From positions 56,636-120,635 of the forward strand of contig JACPYV010000004.1 of assembly GCA_016195825.1 (NCBI GenBank): a stretch of 64,000 nt of DNA. Reading direction: 5' to 3'. The notes below the pieces were generated by a model that worked only from the letters and a program-made list of their open reading frames with translations, was not told where the DNA came from and ran no database searches. This document shows, piece by piece, positions 1-8,671 of this stretch (the first letter of the stretch is position 1; every line of letters starts with the position of its first letter). The stretch is from Burkholderiales bacterium (lineage in GTDB: Bacteria > Pseudomonadota > Gammaproteobacteria > Burkholderiales > Burkholderiaceae_C). A program made the position numbers and the translations under genes.

Positions 1-730
1 CGACACGCGTCTGTGGCTGCAGCGCCACCTGCTTGGCATGCCGGTGGCAGACTGGCTGCGCGGCTGGGACGCCGAGTCAGGCTGGTGGGCCGAGTGGAGT
101 ATGGCCGGCCATGGCTGGCTGCCGGCTCTGGTGCACCATGCCCGCGTTGCGGCCGACTGGCCCGTCGTTGCCGCCGAGCCGCTGCATGTGCATGCCGGTG
201 CGGTATCGCTGCGCCAGCTGGCGGCCTGCTTGCGCGAGGCGCCTGGCTACACCCGCCAGCCTCGGTGGCAGGACGACTGCGCCGAGACCGGCAGCTGGAC
301 CCGCCTGCACGATTCCGCCCGCCCCATGCCCGCCACGCCGTGGGCGCGCCTGGGCGCGCGCGTGGCCGAACTGGCGCGCCTGACCCTGCCCGACGTTCCG
401 GGCCGCAGTGGCAACGGCTGGCTGGCGTTCGGCGGGATGCAGATCGCGCCTGGCGAAGGCCTGGCCTGGGTGGAGATGGCGCGGGGCCTGTTGGTGCACC
501 ACGCCATGATCGACGGCGGGTCCGGCCGCGTGGGCGCCTACCGCGTGCTCGCGCCCACCGAGTGGAACTTCCACCAGGACGGCGCCGTGGCCACGGCGCT
601 GGAGAGCCTGCATCCGGCGCGCGGTGCCCCCACGCAGCGCCGCCTGGCGGCGCTGATGGCCGCATACGATCCCTGTGTGCGCTTCGAGGTGGAGACGCAG
701 GCCGTGGAAGAGGAGCGCACCCATGCATGA
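1..730 (+). CDS. hoxV: HoxV/HupK-like hydrogenase maturation protein (5' partial)
   Basis: The reading frame is open to the left edge (first whole codon at 2), so the start lies outside the window and about 242 residues are visible. HoxV/HupK proteins resemble a degenerate [NiFe]-hydrogenase large subunit and are thought to act as a scaffold during assembly of the NiFe(CN)2CO centre. The sequence ends with 'YDPCVRFEVE', a relic of the large-subunit DPCxxC motif that has lost the second cysteine; 'VLAPTEWNFHQDG' before it is also large-subunit-like. The last 8 bases overlap hypA, and the position directly before hypA is where Cupriavidus hoxV sits. Family assignment is fairly sure. Choosing between the names hupK and hoxV rests on gene order. 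Confidence 0.8.
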   Translation, partial: DTRLWLQRHLLGMPVADWLRGWDAESGWWAEWSMAGHGWLPALVHHARVAADWPVVAAEPLHVHAGAVSLRQLAACLREAPGYTRQPRWQDDCAETGSWTRLHDSARPMPATPWARLGARVAELARLTLPDVPGRSGNGWLAFGGMQIAPGEGLAWVEMARGLLVHHAMIDGGSGRVGAYRVLAPTEWNFHQDGAVATALESLHPARGAPTQRRLAALMAAYDPCVRFEVETQAVEEERTHA

Positions 731-1067
731 AGCCAGCCTGGCCGGCGGCATCCTGAAGCTGGTGGAGGACGCCGCGCGACGCGAGGGATTTCGCCGTGTG
801 TCAGCGCTGCGCCTGGAGGCCGGCCGGCTGGCCGGCGTGGAGGTGCGTGCGCTGCGCTTTGCGCTGGAGGCCATCGCCCCGGGCACGGTGCTGCAGGGAG
901 CCAGCATCGACATCGACGAGCCCGAGGGTCAGGCCTAGTGCCTGCCCTGCGCCGCCACCGTGGCGCTGGCCCGGCGTGGCGACCCTTGCCCCCAATGTTC
1001 AAGCTACCAGCTGCAGCCCATCGGCGGGACCGAGCTGCGCGTGGTGGACCTGCTGGTTGACGAATAA
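723..1067 (+). pseudogene. hypA: hypA interrupted by an in-frame amber codon at 936-938
   Basis: HypA delivers nickel to the hydrogenase large subunit together with HypB and needs a structural zinc held by two CxxC motifs. The start is ATG 723, overlapping hoxV, and residues 1-71 ([12 protein letters not shown]...) are normal HypA including the nickel-binding Met-His start. Codon 72 is TAG. The same frame then continues without any indel as '[20 protein letters not shown]' and ends at TAA 1065-1067, giving the usual ~114-codon length. HypA normally has Trp just before CLPC, so one TGG-to-TAG change explains the break. The truncated product would lack both zinc CxxC motifs. It could be a true mutation, a sequencing error or a suppressed stop. 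The downstream hyp genes look intact. Confidence 0.93.
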
Positions 1068-1077
1068 GGAGACGACG

Positions 1078-2016
1078 ATGTGTGTGGTGTGCGGATGTGC
1101 CGACAACGGCGACGGAGCAGCGAAGACTCACGATCATGCCCACGGGCATGACCACGATCACGGCCATGTTCACGTGGACCCGAAGCAGGGTGACCTGCAT
1201 TTCGGCGCCGGTGCAGCGCGCGTTTCCGTGCCGGGCATGAGCCAGGCGCGCACGGTCAAGCTGGAGGCAGACATCCTCGGCGAGAACCGCCGGATTGCGC
1301 AGCAGAACCGTCGCCACTTCGAGGCCCACGGCGTGACGGCGCTCAACCTGTTGTCCAGCCCGGGCTCGGGCAAGACGACGCTGCTGTGCGCCACAATCGA
1401 AGCGCTGAAGCGTCGCGCACCCGGCATGGACGTGGCCGTCATCGAGGGCGACCAGCAGACCAGCTTCGACGCCGACCGCATCCGCGCCACCGGTGCGCCG
1501 GCCATCCAGGTCAACACCGGCAAGGGCTGCCACCTGGATGCGCCCATGGTGGCCGAGGCCTTCGGTCAGCTGCACAGCCACGACCACCATCACGGGCATG
1601 GCCAGGCGCCAGGCAGCCTGCTCTTCATCGAGAACGTGGGCAACCTCGTCTGCCCTGCACTGTGGGACCTGGGTGAAGCGGCCAAAGTCGTCGTGCTCTC
1701 GGTGACCGAGGGCGAGGACAAGCCGCTGAAGTACCCCGACATGTTTGCCGCCGCGGAGCTGATGGTTCTCAACAAGGTGGACCTGCTGCCGCACCTGCGC
1801 TTTGACGTGCAGCGGTGCATCGACATGGCGCGGCGTGTGAACCCGACGCTGGAGGTGCTGCAGCTCTCGGCGACGACTGGGGAAGGCATGGATGCGTGGC
1901 TGGATTGGCTGCTTGCTTGGACGAGACCCGAAAACGACAGTCAGGCCGCGCTTCGTGCCCGTGTTGCCGCACTCGAATCCGAGCTGGCACAAGCCCGCGC
2001 GGCCCTGGAAGGCTGA
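1078..2016 (+). CDS. hypB: HypB, nickel-binding GTPase for hydrogenase maturation
   Basis: 312 aa. HypB is the cytoplasmic GTPase that works with HypA to insert nickel into the hydrogenase large subunit. It starts MCVVCGC (the high-affinity N-terminal nickel site, CxxCGC type), followed by a His-rich stretch (roughly residues 18-32) and a second His-rich insert '[10 protein letters not shown]' in the middle, both typical of nickel-storing HypBs. The P-loop 'SSPGSGKT' is at about 93-100, the catalytic acidic '[10 protein letters not shown]' follows, and 'NKVDLLP' is the guanine-specificity motif. The C-terminal ~30 residues form a short Ala/Glu/Arg-rich helix. The start ATG lies 10 bases after the hypA stop with GGAG upstream, and the stop overlaps the next start (TGATG). 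Confidence 0.97.
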   Translation: MCVVCGCADNGDGAAKTHDHAHGHDHDHGHVHVDPKQGDLHFGAGAARVSVPGMSQARTVKLEADILGENRRIAQQNRRHFEAHGVTALNLLSSPGSGKTTLLCATIEALKRRAPGMDVAVIEGDQQTSFDADRIRATGAPAIQVNTGKGCHLDAPMVAEAFGQLHSHDHHHGHGQAPGSLLFIENVGNLVCPALWDLGEAAKVVVLSVTEGEDKPLKYPDMFAAAELMVLNKVDLLPHLRFDVQRCIDMARRVNPTLEVLQLSATTGEGMDAWLDWLLAWTRPENDSQAALRARVAALESELAQARAALEG

Positions 2017-3125
2017 TGACTGCCGTTCTCGCCTTCGGCGCCTGGCTGAAGAACACGGCCTGCCTGCTGGCCGACGGCCGGGCGCAGTGGTCGCCGGTGC
2101 ACGGCGACCTGAGTGACCCTGAGGCCTGCCGGGCGCTGGACGCGTGGGTGCGTCAACGCTTCGCGGAGTCGTCCGAGTCGGTCGCGGCCGTAGCGCATGA
2201 CCTGCATCCCGACTTCTTCAGCACTCGCCTCGCGCAGCAGCTTGCCGCCGAATGGGGTGTGACGGCCGTGGCCGTGCAGCACCACCATGCCCACATCGGC
2301 GTGGTGATGGCCGACCATGGTGTCGACGAACCGGTGGTGGGTCTCGCGCTGGACGGTGTGGGTCTGGGCACCGACGGCACGGCTTGGGGCGGCGAGCTGT
2401 TGTGGGTGGCGCCCGGTGCCTGGCGCCGCATCGGGGGGCTGTGGCCGCTTCCACTGCCCGGCGGCGACGTGGCGGCACGCGAGCCCTGGCGCATGGCGGC
2501 GGCTGCGATGCATGCGCTGGGGCGGGGCGGCGAGATCGAGCAGCGCTTTGCCCCTGTCATTGGCACCACGGTCGCCAAGGGCGTACAGCGCATGCTGGCG
2601 GCAAATCTGAACTGCCCCGTCACCACCAGCACCGGCCGCTGGTTCGACGCCGCGGCTGGCGCGCTGGCCTTGAGCGTTCGCCAGGCCCACGAGGCCGAGG
2701 CCGCCGTCGCGCTGGAGCAGCTGGCCGCCCGGCATCTGGCCCACGCGACCGTGCAGCCGCACGGCGACTTGGTCGACACCCAGGCGCTGCAGCGGCTGGA
2801 CCTGCGCCCGCTGCTGGCGCGCCTGCTTGATGCCCCCGAGCCGGCCGAGGCCGCCGCCTGGTTCCATGTGTCGCTGGCCCAGGCGCTGGCGGACTGGGCC
2901 GCTGCTGCTGCCCACGAGACCGGCACTCGCACCGTCTGCCTGGGCGGTGGCTGCTTCTTCAACGCGGTGCTGACCGAGCATGTCGTGCGTCGACTGACGT
3001 CGCACGGCTTGCGCGTGCTCGGCACCCGCTCCACCAACTGCGGCGATGCCGGTCTGGCACTGGGCCAGGCCTGGGTTGCCGCGCATCAACTGGCCCACCT
3101 CAGCGAGACCGCCTCATGTGCCTAG
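2016..3125 (+). CDS. hypF: Truncated HypF (carbamoyltransferase domain only)
   Basis: 369 aa, against about 750 for ordinary HypF. HypF makes the thiocarbamate on HypE from carbamoyl phosphate that becomes the cyanide ligands. Only the C-terminal Kae1/TsaD-like half is present: the metal-binding 'VQHHHAHIGVVMADH', the ASKHA-type 'GLALDGVGLGTDGTAWGGE', and 'LGGGCFFNAVLTEHV' near the C-terminus. The N-terminal acylphosphatase, zinc fingers and YrdC domain are missing. C. necator HypF1 is shortened in the same way, so this is a lineage form and not a local break; both ends are clean and coupled (1-base overlap with hypB, 10-base overlap with hypC). A full-length HypF elsewhere may be needed if this form lacks part of the chemistry. 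Confidence 0.9.
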   Translation: MTAVLAFGAWLKNTACLLADGRAQWSPVHGDLSDPEACRALDAWVRQRFAESSESVAAVAHDLHPDFFSTRLAQQLAAEWGVTAVAVQHHHAHIGVVMADHGVDEPVVGLALDGVGLGTDGTAWGGELLWVAPGAWRRIGGLWPLPLPGGDVAAREPWRMAAAAMHALGRGGEIEQRFAPVIGTTVAKGVQRMLAANLNCPVTTSTGRWFDAAAGALALSVRQAHEAEAAVALEQLAARHLAHATVQPHGDLVDTQALQRLDLRPLLARLLDAPEPAEAAAWFHVSLAQALADWAAAAAHETGTRTVCLGGGCFFNAVLTEHVVRRLTSHGLRVLGTRSTNCGDAGLALGQAWVAAHQLAHLSETASCA

Positions 3126-3343
3126 CCATCCCCACCCGATTGATCGAGATCCGCCCCGGCGCGCAGGCGCTGGTGGAACTCGGTGGCATCCGCAAGGAAA
3201 TCTCCATCGCCCTCGTGCCGGAGGCAGTCGTCGGTGACTACGTCATCGTCCACGTCGGCCACGCCATCGGCCAGCTTGACCCGGAAGAAGCGGAGCGCAC
3301 CTTGCGAATGTTCGGCGAGTTGGCATCCCAGGAGGCGAACTGA
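3116..3343 (+). CDS. hypC: HypC, hydrogenase assembly chaperone
   Basis: 75 aa. HypC forms a complex with HypD that carries the Fe(CN)2CO unit and delivers it to the large-subunit precursor. The protein starts 'MCLAIPTRLIEI', giving the essential Cys2 after Met removal, followed by the OB-fold core ('VGDYVIVHVGHAIGQLD') and the 'EEAERTLRMF' helix. The length is normal. It overlaps hypF by 10 bases and is followed one base later by hypD, so HypC and HypD should be made together. Confidence 0.97.
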   Translation: MCLAIPTRLIEIRPGAQALVELGGIRKEISIALVPEAVVGDYVIVHVGHAIGQLDPEEAERTLRMFGELASQEAN

Positions 3344-3344
3344 C

Positions 3345-4489
<1,145 letters not shown>

Positions 4490-4493
<4 letters not shown>

Positions 4494-5548
4494 GCAACGT
4501 TGCAAAGAAGGACCACGTCCGCCCGCTGGACATCAGGCACGGCCGCGTGGACATGAGTCACGGCGCCGGCGGCCGGGCCTCGGCCCAGCTCATCGAGGAG
4601 CTTTTTCAGGTTGCGCTGGCCAACGAATGGCTGGCCCAGGGCAATGACGGGGCGGCGTTCGCCATTCCGCAGGGGGCGCGCATGGTGATGGCGACGGACG
4701 CGCATGTCGTCTCGCCCCTGTTCTTCCCCGGCGGAGACCTGGGCTCACTCGCCGTGCACGGCACGATCAATGACGTGGCCATGTGCGGAGCGCGGCCGCT
4801 GTACCTGTCGGCCAGCTTCATCCTGGAGGAGGGTTTCCCGCTGGCGGAACTCAAACGCATCGTGGACGCCATGGCCGCTGCCGCGCGCGAGGCGGGCGTA
4901 CCTGTCATCACCGGTGATACCAAGGTGGTCGAGAAGGGCAAGGGCGACGGGGTGTTCATCAGTACCACCGGCATCGGTGTGGTGCCGGTGGGCGTGGACG
5001 TGTCGGGCGCCAACGCGCGGCCGGGCGACGTGATCCTGCTGTCGGGCACGGTGGGAGACCACGGCGTGGCAGTGCTGTCCCAGCGCGAGTCGCTGGAGTT
5101 CGAGACGACGATTGAATCCGACTCCGCCGCGCTGCACGGCCTGGTGGCCGTCATGCTGGCCGCCGCCCCCGGCGGCGTGCGCGTGCTGCGCGACCCCACG
5201 CGGGGTGGCCTGGCCACCACGCTGAATGAGATCGCTCGCCAGTCCGGCGCCGGCATGCTGCTGGAGGAGGCGGCCATCCCGGTGAAGCCGCAGGTGGACG
5301 CGGCCTGCGAACTGCTGGGGCTGGACCCGCTGTACGTGGCCAACGAGGGCAAGCTCGTCGCCATTTGCGCGCCAGAGTTTGCGCAAGGGCTGCTGGCCGC
5401 CATGCACGACCACCCGCTGGGCCGCCAGGCGGCGCGCATCGGCGTGGTGGTGGAAGACGCCCACCGATTCGTGCAGATGAACACCCGCTTCGGTGGCCGC
5501 CGCGTGGTGGACTGGCTCAGTGGCGAGCAGTTGCCGCGCATCTGCTGA
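4490..5548 (+). CDS. hypE: HypE, thiocarbamoyl dehydratase of hydrogenase maturation
   Basis: 352 aa. HypE is a PurM-like ATPase that dehydrates the thiocarbamate on its C-terminal cysteine to a thiocyanate, the source of the cyanide ligands. The N-terminal 'MSHGAGGRASAQLIEELF', the ATP-binding 'NDGAAF', 'TDAHVVSPLFFPGGDLGSLAVHGTINDVAMCGARP' type core, and the obligatory C-terminus 'LPRIC' are all present. The start ATG 4490 overlaps the hypD stop by the ATGA arrangement. This is the last hyp gene before the regulatory part of the locus; 27 bases separate it from the next gene. Confidence 0.97.
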
Positions 5549-5575
5549 CGCTGGGGCATTGCTGGGAGGAGCGCC

Positions 5576-6100
5576 GTGGACGATCCGCTGGACCGCGTCT
5601 ACCGCAAGACGGAGCTCGCGCGCAGCGAGCTGGGAGCGCGCACGCGCAGCCTGCACGGGACGGCGCGCACGGTGTTGATCCTTGTGGACGGGCGCAGCAG
5701 CGTACGGGCGCTGACCGCGCGGCTGGGTCACGACGCGGCTGCTGCGCTGGCCGAGCTGGCGCGCGCGGGGTACGTGGAGGAAGCCCTGCCGCCTGCGGCC
5801 CCTCCTGCACGCGTGCCACCCCCTTCACCCCCTTCACCCCTATCACCTCCTGCGCCGATGTCATCGCCGCCGCCCGAAGCGGCGCTCTCGCTGGCGCGAC
5901 GCGAGGCGCTGGCCCGGCTCACGCCGCACTTCGGGCCTGACGTGGAGATCGTGGCCCGGCCACTGCTGCAAGCCACCGACCGCGAGGCCTTCAACGCCGG
6001 GCTGGACCAGATCGAGCGCAAGCTCGCGCTCTACCTGGGCAAGGCCCAGGCCGCACGCGAGCTGGCCGACCTGCGCCAGCCGGCGGCGGACATAAGATGA
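5576..6100 (+). CDS. Unknown protein with winged-helix-like N-terminus, between hypE and hoxA
   Basis: 174 aa, GTG start at 5576 with GGGAGGA ending 5 bases upstream. I do not recognise a named family. Residues about 1-70 ('TARTVLILVDGRSSVRALTARLG') look like the small winged-helix fold found in regulatory proteins that begin with a 'xLILVDGxRSxxxL' helix-strand. A Pro/Ser-rich linker (about 72-100) follows, then a helical C-terminal part (about 103-170; 'LARREALARLTPHFGPDVEIVARPLL', '...IERKLALYLGKAQAARELADL'). It sits where C. necator has hypX, but has none of the formyl-transferase or crotonase features of HypX. A role in hydrogenase regulation is only inferred from position. Confidence 0.72.
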   Translation: MDDPLDRVYRKTELARSELGARTRSLHGTARTVLILVDGRSSVRALTARLGHDAAAALAELARAGYVEEALPPAAPPARVPPPSPPSPLSPPAPMSSPPPEAALSLARREALARLTPHFGPDVEIVARPLLQATDREAFNAGLDQIERKLALYLGKAQAARELADLRQPAADIR

Positions 6101-6206
6101 ACGCACGGCGCCCGCAGGCGGGCCACCGCCCGAACCCGAACCCACGCATGCGTCGCCCAGCCCACGGTCTTCGTCCCGCAGTCGCCACCCGCCCCGGAGG
6201 CCCCGC

Positions 6207-7655
6207 ATGAGCCCGGCGCTGTCCCTGCCTGTGGTGCTGGTGGTCGACGACGAGGTGCGCTCGCAGGACGCGATGCGCCGCACGCTCGACGAGGACTTCG
6301 TCGTGCTCACCGCCAGCGGTGCAGACGAGGCCCGCGTGCACCTGGAGCGGCAGGACGTCAGCGTCATCCTGTGCGACCAGCGCATGCCCGGCCTCACCGG
6401 TGTGGCGTTCCTGAAGGAGGTGCGCGAGCGTTGGCCTGACACGGTGCGCATCGTCATCTCGGGCTACACCGACTCCGAAGACATCATTGCCGGGATCAAC
6501 GACGCCGGCATCTACCAGTACATCCTCAATCCCTGGATCCCAGAGCATCTGTTGGGCACCGCACGCAACGCGGCGGAGGCGCGCACGCTGCAACGCGACA
6601 TGCACCGGCTGGACCTGGAGCTGCGCACCAGCACGCCAGTGCTGCGCCAGCGCGCCGAGCGCAAGCTGGAGCGCGCCCGCGCCACGTTCGACTTCGACCG
6701 CATCGAGCGCCTACCGGGCAGCCCCATGGACGGCGTTTGCGCGCTGGCCGAACGCATGGCGCGGGTGGATCTGAGCGTGCTGGTGCAGGGTGAATCCGGC
6801 ACCGGCAAGGAGCTGCTGGCGCGCGCCATGCACTACGCCAGCCCGCGGGCGGCGGGGTCTTTCGTCGTGGAGAACTGCGCGGCGTTGACCGACACGCTGC
6901 TGGAGTCCGAACTGTTCGGCCACAAGCGCGGCGCGTTCACCGGTGCCTTCGACGACCACGTGGGCCTGTTCCAGCGTGCCGACGGCGGCACCATCTTCCT
7001 GGACGAGATCGGCGAGACCTCGCCAGCCTTCCAGCTGCGCCTGCTGCGCGTGCTGCAGGAGGGTGAGGTAAGACCGGTGGGGGCGACGCGCGTGGTGCCG
7101 GTGGATGTGCGTGTCATCGCCGCCACCCACCGTGACCTGGAGCAGCGCGTGCGCGACGGGCACTTCCGTGAAGACCTCTACTACCGCATCGCCTGCGTCA
7201 CGCTGACGGTGCCACCGCTGCGCGAACGCAGCGGCGACATCGGCGTCATCGCACGTCGGCTGCTGGCCGACGTATCTCCGGCCCTGGGCCGCCCGCAGGC
7301 CCGGCTGGGCGATGAAGGCCTGGCCGCGTTGCTGGCCTACCCCTGGCCCGGCAACATCCGCGAGCTGCGCAACGAGATTTCGCGCGCCGTGGCGCTGAGC
7401 GACGGTGACGAAATCGGTCCGGCTGCTTTCTCGTCGCGCGTGCTGCAAGGGCAGGCCGGACGCAGCGTGCAGGCGCAGTCGCCGGCCCTGCCTTTGAGCG
7501 GCACGCTGGTGGAACGGCTGGACGCCGTGGAGGCCATGCTGCTTCGCGAAACCTTGCTGCGCCATCGCTGGAACAAGACGCGCGCAGCGCTCGAGCTAGG
7601 CCTGTCGCGCGTGGGCCTGCGCGGCAAGATGAAGCGCTTTGGCCTGGAGGACTGA
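6207..7655 (+). CDS. hoxA: HoxA/HupR, NtrC-type response regulator of hydrogenase genes
   Basis: 482 aa. Activator of sigma-54-dependent hydrogenase promoters, expected to answer the HoxJ kinase. The receiver domain (about 8-125) has the acidic pair 'VVDDE' and the phospho-acceptor Asp57 in 'ILCDQRMPG'. The AAA+ domain has Walker A 'GESGTGKE' (195-202), the sigma-54 contact loop 'GAFTGA' (242-247) and 'IFLDEIGE' Walker B. The C-terminal Fis-type HTH is 'RHRWNKTRAALELGLSRVGL'. One oddity: the conserved receiver Lys (in 'KPW') is Asn108 ('YILNPW'). Members of this group such as R. capsulatus HupR activate in the unphosphorylated state, so a weakened receiver fits. A 106-base gap precedes it and hoxB follows 2 bases later. 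Confidence 0.95.
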   Translation: MSPALSLPVVLVVDDEVRSQDAMRRTLDEDFVVLTASGADEARVHLERQDVSVILCDQRMPGLTGVAFLKEVRERWPDTVRIVISGYTDSEDIIAGINDAGIYQYILNPWIPEHLLGTARNAAEARTLQRDMHRLDLELRTSTPVLRQRAERKLERARATFDFDRIERLPGSPMDGVCALAERMARVDLSVLVQGESGTGKELLARAMHYASPRAAGSFVVENCAALTDTLLESELFGHKRGAFTGAFDDHVGLFQRADGGTIFLDEIGETSPAFQLRLLRVLQEGEVRPVGATRVVPVDVRVIAATHRDLEQRVRDGHFREDLYYRIACVTLTVPPLRERSGDIGVIARRLLADVSPALGRPQARLGDEGLAALLAYPWPGNIRELRNEISRAVALSDGDEIGPAAFSSRVLQGQAGRSVQAQSPALPLSGTLVERLDAVEAMLLRETLLRHRWNKTRAALELGLSRVGLRGKMKRFGLED

Positions 7656-7657
7656 CC

Positions 7658-8671
7658 GTGACGGAAAAGCCAGCGTTCAACGTGCTGTGGCTGCAATCCG
7701 GCGGCTGCGGCGGCTGCAGCATGTCGCTGCTGTGCGCGGACACGACCGATTTCCACGGCCAGTTGCGCGACGCGGGCATTGAGTTGCTGTGGCATCCGTC
7801 CCTGTCGCTGGAGACGGGCGGCAGCGTCGTCAATCTGCTGAACGACGTGATCGACGGCCGTGTGAGGCTCGACGCGCTGTGCGTGGAAGGCGCGCTGCTG
7901 CGCGGCCCCAACGGCACAGGGCGTTTCCATGTGCTGGCCGGCACCGGTCTGCCCATGATCCACTGGGTGCAGCGGCTGGCTGAGCAAGCCGGCGTCGTTG
8001 CTGCAATAGGCAGCTGCGCGGCCTGGGGCGGCATCACAGCCGGTGGCGCCAACCCGACAGACGCGTGCGGCCTGCAGTTCGAGGACGACCGCATTGGCGG
8101 CCTGCTGGGTGCGGGTTTCCGCTCCAAGCAAGGCCTGCCCGTCGTCAACGTGGCGGGCTGCCCCACGCACCCGGGGTGGGTGATGGACACGCTGATGGCC
8201 CTGGCAGCGGGCGAGCTGCAGGCCGAATCGCTCGACGCACTGGGTCGGCCGCGCCTGTATGCCGACCAGCTCGTGCACCACGGCTGCACGCGCAACGAGT
8301 TCTACGAGTTCAAGGCCAGCGCCGAGAAACCATCGGACCTGGGCTGCATGATGGAACACATGGGTTGCAAGGGCACGCAGGTGCACGCCGACTGCAACAC
8401 GCGGCTTTGGAACGGCGAGGGCTCCTGCACACGCGGCGGCTATGCCTGCATCGCCTGCACTGAGCCCGGCTTCCAGGAACCCGGCCACCCCTTCCACGAA
8501 ACGCCCAAGATCGCCGGGATCCCTATCGGCCTGCCGACCGACATGCCCAAGGCCTGGTTCGTCGCGCTGGCCTCGCTGTCCAAGTCGGCTACGCCCAAGC
8601 GCGTCAAAGTCAATGCGACGGCCGACCACCGTGTCGTCACGCCGGCCATCCGCAAGACACGCCTCAAATGA
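7658..8671 (+). CDS. hoxB: HoxB/HupU, regulatory [NiFe]-hydrogenase small subunit
   Basis: 337 aa, GTG start two bases after hoxA. It is the FeS-cluster subunit of the cytoplasmic H2 sensor. There is no Tat signal peptide, unlike catalytic membrane-bound small subunits, and the mature-type N-terminus 'VLWLQSGGCGGCSMSLL' supplies the first proximal-cluster cysteines at once. 'AIGSCAAWGG', 'NVAGCPTHPGW' and the Cys-rich C-terminal half ('DLGCMMEHMGCKG', 'GSCTRGGYACIACTEPGF') give the remaining ligands. The stop overlaps the hoxC start. Regulatory hydrogenases turn over H2 slowly and pass the signal to HoxJ. Confidence 0.96.
   Translation: MTEKPAFNVLWLQSGGCGGCSMSLLCADTTDFHGQLRDAGIELLWHPSLSLETGGSVVNLLNDVIDGRVRLDALCVEGALLRGPNGTGRFHVLAGTGLPMIHWVQRLAEQAGVVAAIGSCAAWGGITAGGANPTDACGLQFEDDRIGGLLGAGFRSKQGLPVVNVAGCPTHPGWVMDTLMALAAGELQAESLDALGRPRLYADQLVHHGCTRNEFYEFKASAEKPSDLGCMMEHMGCKGTQVHADCNTRLWNGEGSCTRGGYACIACTEPGFQEPGHPFHETPKIAGIPIGLPTDMPKAWFVALASLSKSATPKRVKVNATADHRVVTPAIRKTRLK

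Noticed and set aside
936..938. Amber codon in hypA read as pyrrolysine or another recoded residue
   Set aside because: Trp is the conserved residue at this place and one base change explains it; nothing in the window suggests amber recoding.
538..1992. Long minus-strand open frame opposite hypA-hypB
   Set aside because: It is the complement of well-supported hyp genes and its translation is Arg/His-rich noise.
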